Source of the DNA: Spirochaetaceae bacterium
GTDB taxonomy: Bacteria > Spirochaetota > Spirochaetia > Treponematales > Rectinemataceae
Length of the DNA stretch: 64,000 nt
Assembly: GCA_025355995.1 (NCBI GenBank)
Contig: JANXYQ010000075.1
Span: forward strand, 1-64,000
Reading direction: 5' to 3'
Below the pieces are notes generated by a model, which had not been told where the DNA came from, did not search any database, and saw nothing but the letters and a program-made list of their open reading frames with translations. This document shows, in pieces, positions 57,669-64,000 of this stretch (position 1 is its first letter; each line of letters begins with the position of its first letter). The translations under genes and the position numbers were made by a program.

Positions 57669-58277
57669 TTACGGGGAGGCGGGATAGCGCGGGCCCTTCG
57701 ATCGCTCCGGCCGCTTGAAGACGGTCAGAGGTCCCTTGGCGGAGAGGCGGTCCAGGAGGGCGCCCGCCTCGGTGTCGACGACGAGGTCCTCGAGCTGCTC
57801 GCCCGCGAGGAAGCCCTCCGCGACCATGGCGGCCAGGAAGGCCAGGAGGGGAGCGTAGTATCCCGCGACGTCGAGCACCCCTACGGGCTTGTCGTGATAG
57901 CCGATGCCTCGCCAGGTCCAGGCCTCGAAGAGCTCGTCGAGGGTGCCTATGCCGCCGGGCAGGGCGACGAAGGCGTCGGCCGAATCGTACATCGTGGATT
58001 TGCGCTCGTGCATGTCCGCGGCCACGATGAGCTCGGTAAGCTCCACGTGGTCGACCAGCTCGTAGAGCTTGCGCGGGATGACTCCGGTCACCTCGCCGCC
58101 CCCTGCGAGCGCCGCCCTGGCCAGGATGCCCATGGTGCCGACGTCGCCGCCGCCGTATACGAGCCGTATCCCGCGGCGCGCGAGCTCCTTTCCCAGGGCG
58201 TCGGCGGCCAGGGCGTACTCCGGGCGGACGCCGTTGCTGGAGCCGCAGAACACGCACAATGAGCGAATTGTCATCAT
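57669..58277 (-). CDS. LOG-family protein (nucleotide 5'-monophosphate phosphoribohydrolase)
   Basis: A 202-residue Rossmann-like protein of the TIGR00730/LOG group. The diagnostic PGGIGTLDELFEAWTW (PGGxGTxxE) and the N-terminal VFCGSSNGVRPEYALAA motif are intact. Members cleave the base from AMP-type nucleotides or make cytokinin-like bases. Two adjacent ATGs (58277, 58274) are possible. TATACT seven bases upstream and no ribosome site suggest a leaderless mRNA. It starts upstream of the RluA gene region and ends 18 bases from it. Confidence 0.85.
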   Translation of the reverse strand: MMTIRSLCVFCGSSNGVRPEYALAADALGKELARRGIRLVYGGGDVGTMGILARAALAGGGEVTGVIPRKLYELVDHVELTELIVAADMHERKSTMYDSADAFVALPGGIGTLDELFEAWTWRGIGYHDKPVGVLDVAGYYAPLLAFLAAMVAEGFLAGEQLEDLVVDTEAGALLDRLSAKGPLTVFKRPERSKGPRYPASP

Positions 58278-58284
58278 AACTGCG

Positions 58285-58290
58285 AGTATA
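58285..58290 (-). promoter_or_regulatory. -10-like TATACT directly before LOG gene
   Basis: On the minus strand TATACT ends seven bases before the first ATG at 58277, and no Shine-Dalgarno intervenes, so translation would start at or next to the transcript end. Confidence 0.4.
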
Positions 58291-58384
58291 GCCGCGGCCC
58301 ACCCGGTCGGCAACGCGATCGGCTGCGTCGGCGCCGAGGGAGGGCGGCTTGATCGGCGGAGCTAGTTGCTCCATGATTAGGTAA

Positions 58385-59953
58385 ATGAAAAACGTATCAA
58401 AAAAAAACGCCGCCAGGCGTCCTTCATGGGCGCGGGTCCTTCTTCTCGGCGCCTATGCCGCCCTTGCCTCGGCCGGCGAGCCTCTAGTGGCCGAACCTTC
58501 ATCCATAAAGGTAGTCTGCGACGACAATTACCCTCCCTACTCCTTCCTCGGGGCCGACGGCGAGCTCGAGGGAATCGTACCCGATCATTGGAAGGCCTGG
58601 GAAAAGGCGACCGGGATATCGGTGGAGCTGCGCGGGCTTCCCTGGGCCGCGGCCCTCCAAGCCATCGGGCTCGACCAGGCGGACGTCATCGACACCATCT
58701 TCGAGACTCCCTCGAGGCAGTTGCATTACGATTTCACCCCGGCCTACGCGAGCATCGAAGTGCCCGTATTCATCCACAAATCGATTTCCGGCATCGCCTC
58801 CGTGGGCGACTTGAAGGGCTTCAAGGTAGCCGTCAAGTCGGGAGACGCCGCCATCAGCGAGCTACTGGGCCGAGGAGTCGCGGAGCTCGCGCCCTACGGC
58901 AGCTACGAGGAGATCGTCGACGCGGCGGCGAGGCTCGAGGCCCGCATATTCTGCATCGACAAGCCTCCCGCCCTCTACTTCCTGTATAAGCGGGGGATCG
59001 ACCGGGATTTCCGCATCGCCTTCGTGTTGAATCGGGGCGCCTTCCACAGGGCGGTCAAGAAGGAGAGGCGCGAGCTGTTCGACCTGGTCGAGAGGGGTTT
59101 CGAGGAAGTTCCCGCCTCCGCCTACGCGGCGATAGACAGGAAGTGGCTAGGCTCGGACATCTCCCGCATGCTGGACCTGCGCGCCTTCGAGCTCGGGGTC
59201 GGCGCCTTCCTCCTCCTCCTCGTCTTCCTCTTCGCCACCGCCTGGATCCTGCGGCGCCGCGTCCGCTCGGCGACAGCCGAGCTCCGCGAGAAGGTCGCCC
59301 TCCTCGAGCAGAGCGAGGAGCGGAACCGAACCTCCATAGCCGAGAAGGAAGTGCTGCTCAAGGAGATCCACCACCGGGTCAAGAACAACATGCAGATAAT
59401 ATCGAGCCTCATCCAGCTGAAGGCCGGGGCGGCGCGCCTCGCCGAGGACAAGGGCTTCATCGAGGACATCCAACAGCGTATACAGGCCATGGCCCAGCTC
59501 CACGAGCTCCTGTACCACTCGAAGGACTTCGGCTCCATAGACGCGGCGGAATACCTCGACGCGATCTCCCAGGAGCTGTCGCTCGGCTACGCCTGGCCGG
59601 AGCTTTCCTGCTCCTCGGTATCCCTGCCCATGGGGATCGACGAGGCCCTTCCCCTGGGCCTCGCAACCGGGGAGCTTCTCATCAACGCGCTCAAGCACGC
59701 CTATCCCGCCCGCACGCGAGGCCCCGTGCGGGCGGGCCTCCGGCGGGAGGGCGGGAATATCGTGCTTCGAGTCGAGGACGAGGGCACCGGGCTCCCCTCC
59801 GGAGTGGATCCCTCGACAGCCTCGAGCATGGGCTTCACGATCGTCAGGGGCCTCGCCTCCCAGCTTCGCGCCGAGCTTTCATTCGGCGGCCCGCCCGGCT
59901 TCTGGGCGGAGCTGAGCTTCCCCCGCCCCGGGGGGAAGGGCATCGCGCACTAA
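58385..59953 (+). CDS. Periplasmic-binding-domain sensor histidine kinase (HisKA_2)
   Basis: A 522-residue membrane kinase. A signal/anchor region (about 1-36) is followed by a periplasmic amino-acid-binding-type domain (SBP_bac_3, about 40-255: VVCDDNYPPYSF, GLPWAAALQAIGLDQADVI, DFTPAYASIEVPVFI), one membrane helix (about 270-290), a HisKA_2 helix with EIHHRVKNNMQ (phospho-His about residue 328) and a C-terminal HATPase domain (GELLINALKHAY, VEDEGTGLP, GFTIVRGLA). It should sense a small periplasmic solute; a response regulator is not adjacent. An A9 run lies in the first codons. Ends 4 bp into the convergent gene. Confidence 0.9.
   Translation: MKNVSKKNAARRPSWARVLLLGAYAALASAGEPLVAEPSSIKVVCDDNYPPYSFLGADGELEGIVPDHWKAWEKATGISVELRGLPWAAALQAIGLDQADVIDTIFETPSRQLHYDFTPAYASIEVPVFIHKSISGIASVGDLKGFKVAVKSGDAAISELLGRGVAELAPYGSYEEIVDAAARLEARIFCIDKPPALYFLYKRGIDRDFRIAFVLNRGAFHRAVKKERRELFDLVERGFEEVPASAYAAIDRKWLGSDISRMLDLRAFELGVGAFLLLLVFLFATAWILRRRVRSATAELREKVALLEQSEERNRTSIAEKEVLLKEIHHRVKNNMQIISSLIQLKAGAARLAEDKGFIEDIQQRIQAMAQLHELLYHSKDFGSIDAAEYLDAISQELSLGYAWPELSCSSVSLPMGIDEALPLGLATGELLINALKHAYPARTRGPVRAGLRREGGNIVLRVEDEGTGLPSGVDPSTASSMGFTIVRGLASQLRAELSFGGPPGFWAELSFPRPGGKGIAH
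58399..58407 (+). repeat. A9 homopolymer near the start of the sensor kinase
   Basis: Nine A residues encode the Lys-Lys/Asn stretch at codons 6-8. Replication slippage would frameshift the whole kinase. Confidence 0.85.
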
Positions 59954-61272
59954 TACGACAATCCGGTATTGAGGATGACCTCGATATGGTCGAGGGGCGC
60001 CGAGGAGCCGAGGTCCATCCCGACCGTGCAGCGGATCAGGAAGTTCGATATAGCGTCTATGAACAGTACGATGTCCGCGCCCGCGCCCAATCGCAGGTCG
60101 GAGGCGCCGCTGAAGGCCCGGCTCGAGGGAAGCACGACGCCGACGTCCGCGAAGGGTAGCAGTTGCAGGTCCAGCACCTTCTTCCAGGGGAGGACGTCGA
60201 TCGCGAGGCTCTGGTTCAGGTAGGCCCCTGCGACTCCGCTCATCGTGCTGTCCTTGATTCCCCGCAGCCACGATCCGAGCCCCGTGGGCTCGTCGTTGAT
60301 GTCGTACTGGGCGTGCGCGCGGCCGTAGTAGGCGAGGAACTTCCAGGGAAGGTACCAGGAGACCGTGGACCCGAGCTCGCCCGTGGTGCCGAATACGTCG
60401 TTGCGGTCCAGGCCGCTCGCCGTCGCGTAGGCGTTGGCGTCGAAGCCCTTCCGGAAGTTACCGGCCCAGTCGACCCGGCCGAACCCGACGGTATTTGTCG
60501 CCGATACGCCGAACAGATCGCGGTTGAAGGAGCTATCGCCGAGGAAGTCCTCGAAACCGAAGCTCGAGTACGCGATGAGCTCCGGCTTGTAGTACCAATC
60601 GCCCGCGAGGTTGAAGGTCGTGCTCAGGTCGGCGTTGACCTTATAGCAGGCCCAGTCCGCCAGCAGCGCTTCGCCGACTATGTTCTGGTTCTCCTGGCGA
60701 TCGAAGAGGAAGTCGAGGGTCAGGGGCAGGCCCGCCGCGATGAGGTTGCTGATCTTCGGATGGATCCGCCATTTGCCGACGCCCGTGGCGCCATCGCGAT
60801 CCCGCAAGACGAGGTAGGTGTCGAGATACCAGTTCGTCATCGTGCCGAAGGCGTTGTCGTAGTGAGTCTCGACGCCGAGCTCGAATCCTGAATTGGAGTC
60901 GTATGACGGGTAGGGAAGGGGAAAGAGCGAGAATGCATCGACGACCTCAATGGTTATCGCGTGCCTCGTCCTTCCGTCCGCCGTTTCGCCTATCGCGTCG
61001 ACGAGCTCGACGGACTTGAATACGCGGTCGTTGACCAAGTCCTGGCGCTTCCGGTCGAGGAAGGCGGACAAGGCCGCGGGCGAGGGGAATTCCGCGCCCT
61101 CGCGGAGCGCGGGGGCAATGGAGAGGAAATTCCTCATGGCCCGCTCGGTGGTCGCGCCGGTGATCCTGAAGTCGATGCTTCCGATGACTTGGACGGATTC
61201 CTGCGAGAAGGCGATCGGCGCGAGGGCCATGCCCAGCACGGCGACGAGATAAGCGATCTTGAGCTTCTTCAT
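59950..61272 (-). CDS. POTRA/Omp85-like outer-membrane protein
   Basis: A 440-residue exported protein: signal peptide (MKKLKIAYLVAVLGMALAPIAFSQ), a single POTRA-like N-terminal module (about 30-110, with IDFRITGATTERAM and a VFKSVELVDAIG strand), then a barrel of amphipathic strands ending in VILNTGLSY. This fits a short BamA/TamA-family or D15-like surface antigen. Much shorter than BamA, so it is not the main assembly factor. GGAGGG six bases before ATG 61272. Co-directional with the GH38 gene, which starts beyond the right edge of the window and ends 25 bases upstream. Confidence 0.7.
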   Translation of the reverse strand: MKKLKIAYLVAVLGMALAPIAFSQESVQVIGSIDFRITGATTERAMRNFLSIAPALREGAEFPSPAALSAFLDRKRQDLVNDRVFKSVELVDAIGETADGRTRHAITIEVVDAFSLFPLPYPSYDSNSGFELGVETHYDNAFGTMTNWYLDTYLVLRDRDGATGVGKWRIHPKISNLIAAGLPLTLDFLFDRQENQNIVGEALLADWACYKVNADLSTTFNLAGDWYYKPELIAYSSFGFEDFLGDSSFNRDLFGVSATNTVGFGRVDWAGNFRKGFDANAYATASGLDRNDVFGTTGELGSTVSWYLPWKFLAYYGRAHAQYDINDEPTGLGSWLRGIKDSTMSGVAGAYLNQSLAIDVLPWKKVLDLQLLPFADVGVVLPSSRAFSGASDLRLGAGADIVLFIDAISNFLIRCTVGMDLGSSAPLDHIEVILNTGLSY

Positions 61273-61297
61273 GCTTGGCCCTCCGGAATTCTGGCTG

Positions 61298-64000
61298 CTA
61301 GCTTCGCCCCGCGAACCTCAGGCGGAGCGTCTTTATCTCGAACGGTCGGAAATCCAGGACGATACGCTTCCCGGCGAGGGCCAGCGGCGCCCCTCCGCGC
61401 TCGAGCATGTCGGTCTCGAGGGCGAGGGCGATGGGAAGCGAGATATCGATCGCGCAACGCGCCGCCGACCCCAGGCTCTCGTACAGGCGGAGCACTGCGT
61501 CGCCCGACCCGTCCTCGGCGGGCTTGACGGTCTCGAGGACGATCGCGGGATCGTCGATGGCGAAAAAAGAGCGTTCCGGCGCCCCGCCGGAACGAGGAGT
61601 CGACGTCGTAGGCGGGCAATTCAGGGCGTAACCCTCTCGTACGAGGCCGCTCTCCGCGAAAGAGCCGTTCCACGGATAGATCGCGTAGACGAATTCCTGG
61701 CTTCCCCGGTCGGCCGCCATATCGGGGACGAAGGCCGACTTCAGCAGGGTCAGGGAGATGCAGCTTCCCGAAACGCTCACGCCGTACTTGCAGTCGTTCA
61801 GGACCGCGAAGCCCCTGCGGCTCTCCGCTAGGGCCGTCCATCGCTGCTGACAGACCTCGTAACGGTCGGCGTCGTGCCTCCGGTTGCGGTGAGTGGGGCG
61901 ACGCACGTGGCCGAACTGGATCTCGCTGATGGCCTCCTCGGCGCGGATGGTCACGGGGAAGGCGACCTTGAGGAGCTTGTGGTCCTCCCTCCACTCGATT
62001 CTCGTTCGGAACTCGACCCTGGCTGAGCCCCGGCGCAGCCAAATCTCCTGGACGAGGTCCGAGCCCGCGAGGGCGCGCTCGACTCGAAGGACGGCGAATA
62101 GGGGGCCCGACGCGACGACGCCGATCGAGGCATGCCCCTCGAGGGCCACCGGGACGCTCTCGTACATGCTGTCGATGTTCCAGGCGTCGTAGTTGGTCGT
62201 CACGTCCCTGTACATCCTGAAATCGTTGCAAGGCTCCGCCGCGAGCTCGCGCCCCCCCGCCTTGTCGAACACGCTCGAGAGGGCGCCGCGCTCGTCGAGC
62301 GCCACGCGGATGAGGCCGTTCTCGAGGGAGCGGCCATCCGCCCCGGCGATCGCGATTGCCTCGCCGCCCGGTCCGTCGGTCCCGCGGCCCGCCCCCTCGA
62401 CGCCGTGGGCGAGGTAGGCGGTCGTCCAGCCGCAGGAGGGCAGGGCGAGCTCCGCGTAGGCAGTGCCGCCGGATGCCTGGACCGGCAGCTCGGAGCCGTC
62501 GGCCGCGAAGGCCGAGCTCAGGCCGGGGGGCAGGGCGACTAGCTCCCTCCTCGTCCAGGAGAGCGAGTTGAAGGCTCGCAACGCGCGCGTCTCCGCGCCT
62601 TCGCGCGGCGCGCGTGGGGCCACGTCCGTTCGCGTCTCCGCGCTCGTCGCGCCGAAAGAGCGCCGGGCCGAGTCGGCTACGCCCTCCGCGCAGGCTCGCA
62701 CTTCGCCCAGCTCCGCCTCGGCCTCCTCGTGGACCCGGCGGATCGAGGTGCCGGTGACGATATCGTGGAAATGGTTGAAGAGCAGGCGCTTCCAGCTCGC
62801 GTCGATCGCGGCTCGGGGATACTCGAAGTCTCCCAAGGCCGAGGCGAGGGTCCCCCAGAGCTCGGCCTCGCGCATCGCGAGCTCGGCCTTGCGGTTCGCG
62901 CGCTTGGTACGGGCTTGCGAGGTGTAGGTCCCGCGGTGCTCGGTAAAGTAGAGCTCGCCGACGTAGGAATTCCCGGGCTCGCCGTTCCGCTCGATCTCCT
63001 CGAAGAACTCGAGGGGTCCGCCCATCCTCGCCTTCGGGCTGCCCTCGAGGTCTACCAGCCGCCTCGCGGCCTCGAGCATGACCCGGGAGGGGCCGCCGCC
63101 GCCGTCGCCGTAGCCGAAGGGGAAGAGATAGAGAGAGATGCCGTCCTTCTGTATCCGATCGGTCTCCCACCTCTTCGCGAAGGTAGCCGGATCGATCGAC
63201 GAGTTGCATTTGCGGTAGACGTGCGAGAGGACTCGCGAGCCGTCGAGTCCCTGCCACATGAAGGTCGTGTAGGGGAAGGGGTCCGAGTCGTTGTAGTCGT
63301 CGATGAGCTTCTTCGTCGCGAAATAGTCGACGCCGCAGGACTTCATGATCTGGGGCAGGGCGGCCGAGAATCCGAAAGTGTCGGGGAGCCAAAGGAGGCG
63401 GGTCGCCTTCCCGAGCTCCTCCTCGAAGAACCTGCGCCCGAAAATGAACTGCCTGACGAGGCTCTCCCCCATGGGGATATTCGTGTCCGGCTCGAGCCAC
63501 ATCCCTCCCTCGGCCAGAATCCGTCCCGAGGCGACGTTGGCGAGGACGCGATCGTAGATCTCGGGATAGCTCTCCTTGAGCATCAGGTACAGGGGGGCTT
63601 GGCAGAAGAAGTACTTGTACTCGGGGTACTCCTCCAGGAGGGCGAGCTGGGTGGACATCGTGCGGGCGGACTTGCGCAGGGTCTCTTCCCTCGGCCACTG
63701 CCATGCCAGGTCTAGGTGGGACTGCCCGAAGACCTGGAAGGTGGGCGCGGTGGGCCCGTTGGCGCGGGCGAGGAGGGGCTTGAGCCTCTCGCGCCCCGCG
63801 GCGAAGCTCCGGCGCCGCCCTTCGGGGCCCTGCTCGAAGTCGACGATTCGCGTGAAATCCCTGAGGCCGTCATCGATCTCCGAGACGCGGAGGCTGCTCC
63901 CGGGAAGCGCGTTGCGGAGCCTGTAGAGGGTCTCCGCGTCCACCCAGAGCAGGAAGGCCGCGTCGTCCCAGGCGCCGAAGCCGCTTTCGGCGACCACCCG
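61298..64000 (-). CDS. GH38 alpha-mannosidase, 5'-truncated by window edge
   Basis: At least 900 residues, open to the right edge. The GH38 domain begins with FQVFGQSHLDLAWQWPREET (zinc-binding His-x-Asp) and carries RLLWLPDTFGFSAALPQIM with the nucleophile Asp. A second zinc His is expected in LLFNHFHDIVTGTSIRRV, and the C-terminal half is a large beta-sandwich domain. The catalytic features look intact. A visible ATG at 63997 may not be the start, since the usual N-terminal domain continues upstream. Probable role is hydrolysis of alpha-mannosides; it has no visible export signal in the part seen. Confidence 0.9.
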   Translation of the reverse strand, partial: RVVAESGFGAWDDAAFLLWVDAETLYRLRNALPGSSLRVSEIDDGLRDFTRIVDFEQGPEGRRRSFAAGRERLKPLLARANGPTAPTFQVFGQSHLDLAWQWPREETLRKSARTMSTQLALLEEYPEYKYFFCQAPLYLMLKESYPEIYDRVLANVASGRILAEGGMWLEPDTNIPMGESLVRQFIFGRRFFEEELGKATRLLWLPDTFGFSAALPQIMKSCGVDYFATKKLIDDYNDSDPFPYTTFMWQGLDGSRVLSHVYRKCNSSIDPATFAKRWETDRIQKDGISLYLFPFGYGDGGGGPSRVMLEAARRLVDLEGSPKARMGGPLEFFEEIERNGEPGNSYVGELYFTEHRGTYTSQARTKRANRKAELAMREAELWGTLASALGDFEYPRAAIDASWKRLLFNHFHDIVTGTSIRRVHEEAEAELGEVRACAEGVADSARRSFGATSAETRTDVAPRAPREGAETRALRAFNSLSWTRRELVALPPGLSSAFAADGSELPVQASGGTAYAELALPSCGWTTAYLAHGVEGAGRGTDGPGGEAIAIAGADGRSLENGLIRVALDERGALSSVFDKAGGRELAAEPCNDFRMYRDVTTNYDAWNIDSMYESVPVALEGHASIGVVASGPLFAVLRVERALAGSDLVQEIWLRRGSARVEFRTRIEWREDHKLLKVAFPVTIRAEEAISEIQFGHVRRPTHRNRRHDADRYEVCQQRWTALAESRRGFAVLNDCKYGVSVSGSCISLTLLKSAFVPDMAADRGSQEFVYAIYPWNGSFAESGLVREGYALNCPPTTSTPRSGGAPERSFFAIDDPAIVLETVKPAEDGSGDAVLRLYESLGSAARCAIDISLPIALALETDMLERGGAPLALAGKRIVLDFRPFEIKTLRLRFAGRS

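Noticed and set aside
1-64000. CRISPR arrays, insertion sequences, prophage genes, tRNA and rRNA genes
   Set aside because: No spaced direct-repeat array, transposase, integrase or phage protein, and no cloverleaf-like or rRNA sequence was recognised.

Overview
The window is G+C-rich bacterial DNA (roughly two-thirds G+C by eye), densely packed with long ATGA/GTGA-coupled operons. The organism has a Gram-negative-type outer membrane: a porin, a POTRA/Omp85-like protein and lipoproteins are present. A CheX-type chemotaxis phosphatase, a CsgG/HfaB-like protein, HisKA_2 kinases, a PyrK/PyrDB pair and a C-P lyase operon with a PHP-type phosphodiesterase together suggest a high-G+C spirochaete. 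This is an inference of moderate confidence; no rRNA or tRNA gene was seen to anchor it.

Region 1 (1-9.8 kb) holds an LpxL-like acyltransferase, a porin, an EAL-CBS-GGDEF protein, a tandem pair of calcineurin-type phosphoesterases (the first with several metal-site residues lost), a DedA protein, a STAS/anti-sigma kinase pair divergent from a CBS-PP2C phosphatase, and an ArsC-type arsenate reductase. Region 2 (9.8-22.2 kb) is a complete phosphonate island: phnGHIJK-M-hexapeptide-L, a fused PHP + inositol-monophosphatase protein in place of phnP/phnN, then phnDCE1E2 and an exported protein of unknown function. Region 3 (22.2-29.99 kb) has a small coiled-coil protein, a methyltransferase, a GH123-like lipoprotein, PyrD/PyrK, PepP, an SGNH hydrolase and an HEYAH metalloprotein.

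Region 4 (30-44.2 kb) has an exported repeat-poor barrel-like protein, a DUF434-like protein, an HpcH/HpaI aldolase, Amt, a Rieske oxygenase + UbiA prenyltransferase pair, an IMPase, the NAD salvage pair pncA-pncB, a REC-PAS-HisKA_2 kinase, a CsgG-like protein and a DUF5666-like protein. Region 5 (44.2-64 kb) has MATE, Kup, CheX, the lipoate ligase-pyruvate dehydrogenase operon, a DEAD-box helicase with a long structured leader, a 57-codon gene overlapping its 3' end, a YjdF protein behind a candidate riboswitch leader, RluA, LOG, a periplasmic-sensor kinase, an Omp85-like protein and a truncated GH38 mannosidase.

The most interesting system-level signal is a recurrent (T)TAAC direct repeat at 11-bp spacing. 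It lies upstream of seven transcription units between 2.4 and 23.4 kb. Four of these also carry a GAGAAT hexamer 7-11 bp downstream of a repeat. The array resembles PhoB/PhoP boxes and surrounds the phosphonate genes, phosphoesterases and arsenate reductase, so I infer a phosphate-starvation regulon that also takes in signalling proteins (c-di-GMP enzyme, CBS-PP2C phosphatase) and small proteins of unknown role. Several genes also appear leaderless, and two minus-strand genes look to start at CTG and ATC or TTG behind good Shine-Dalgarno sequences.
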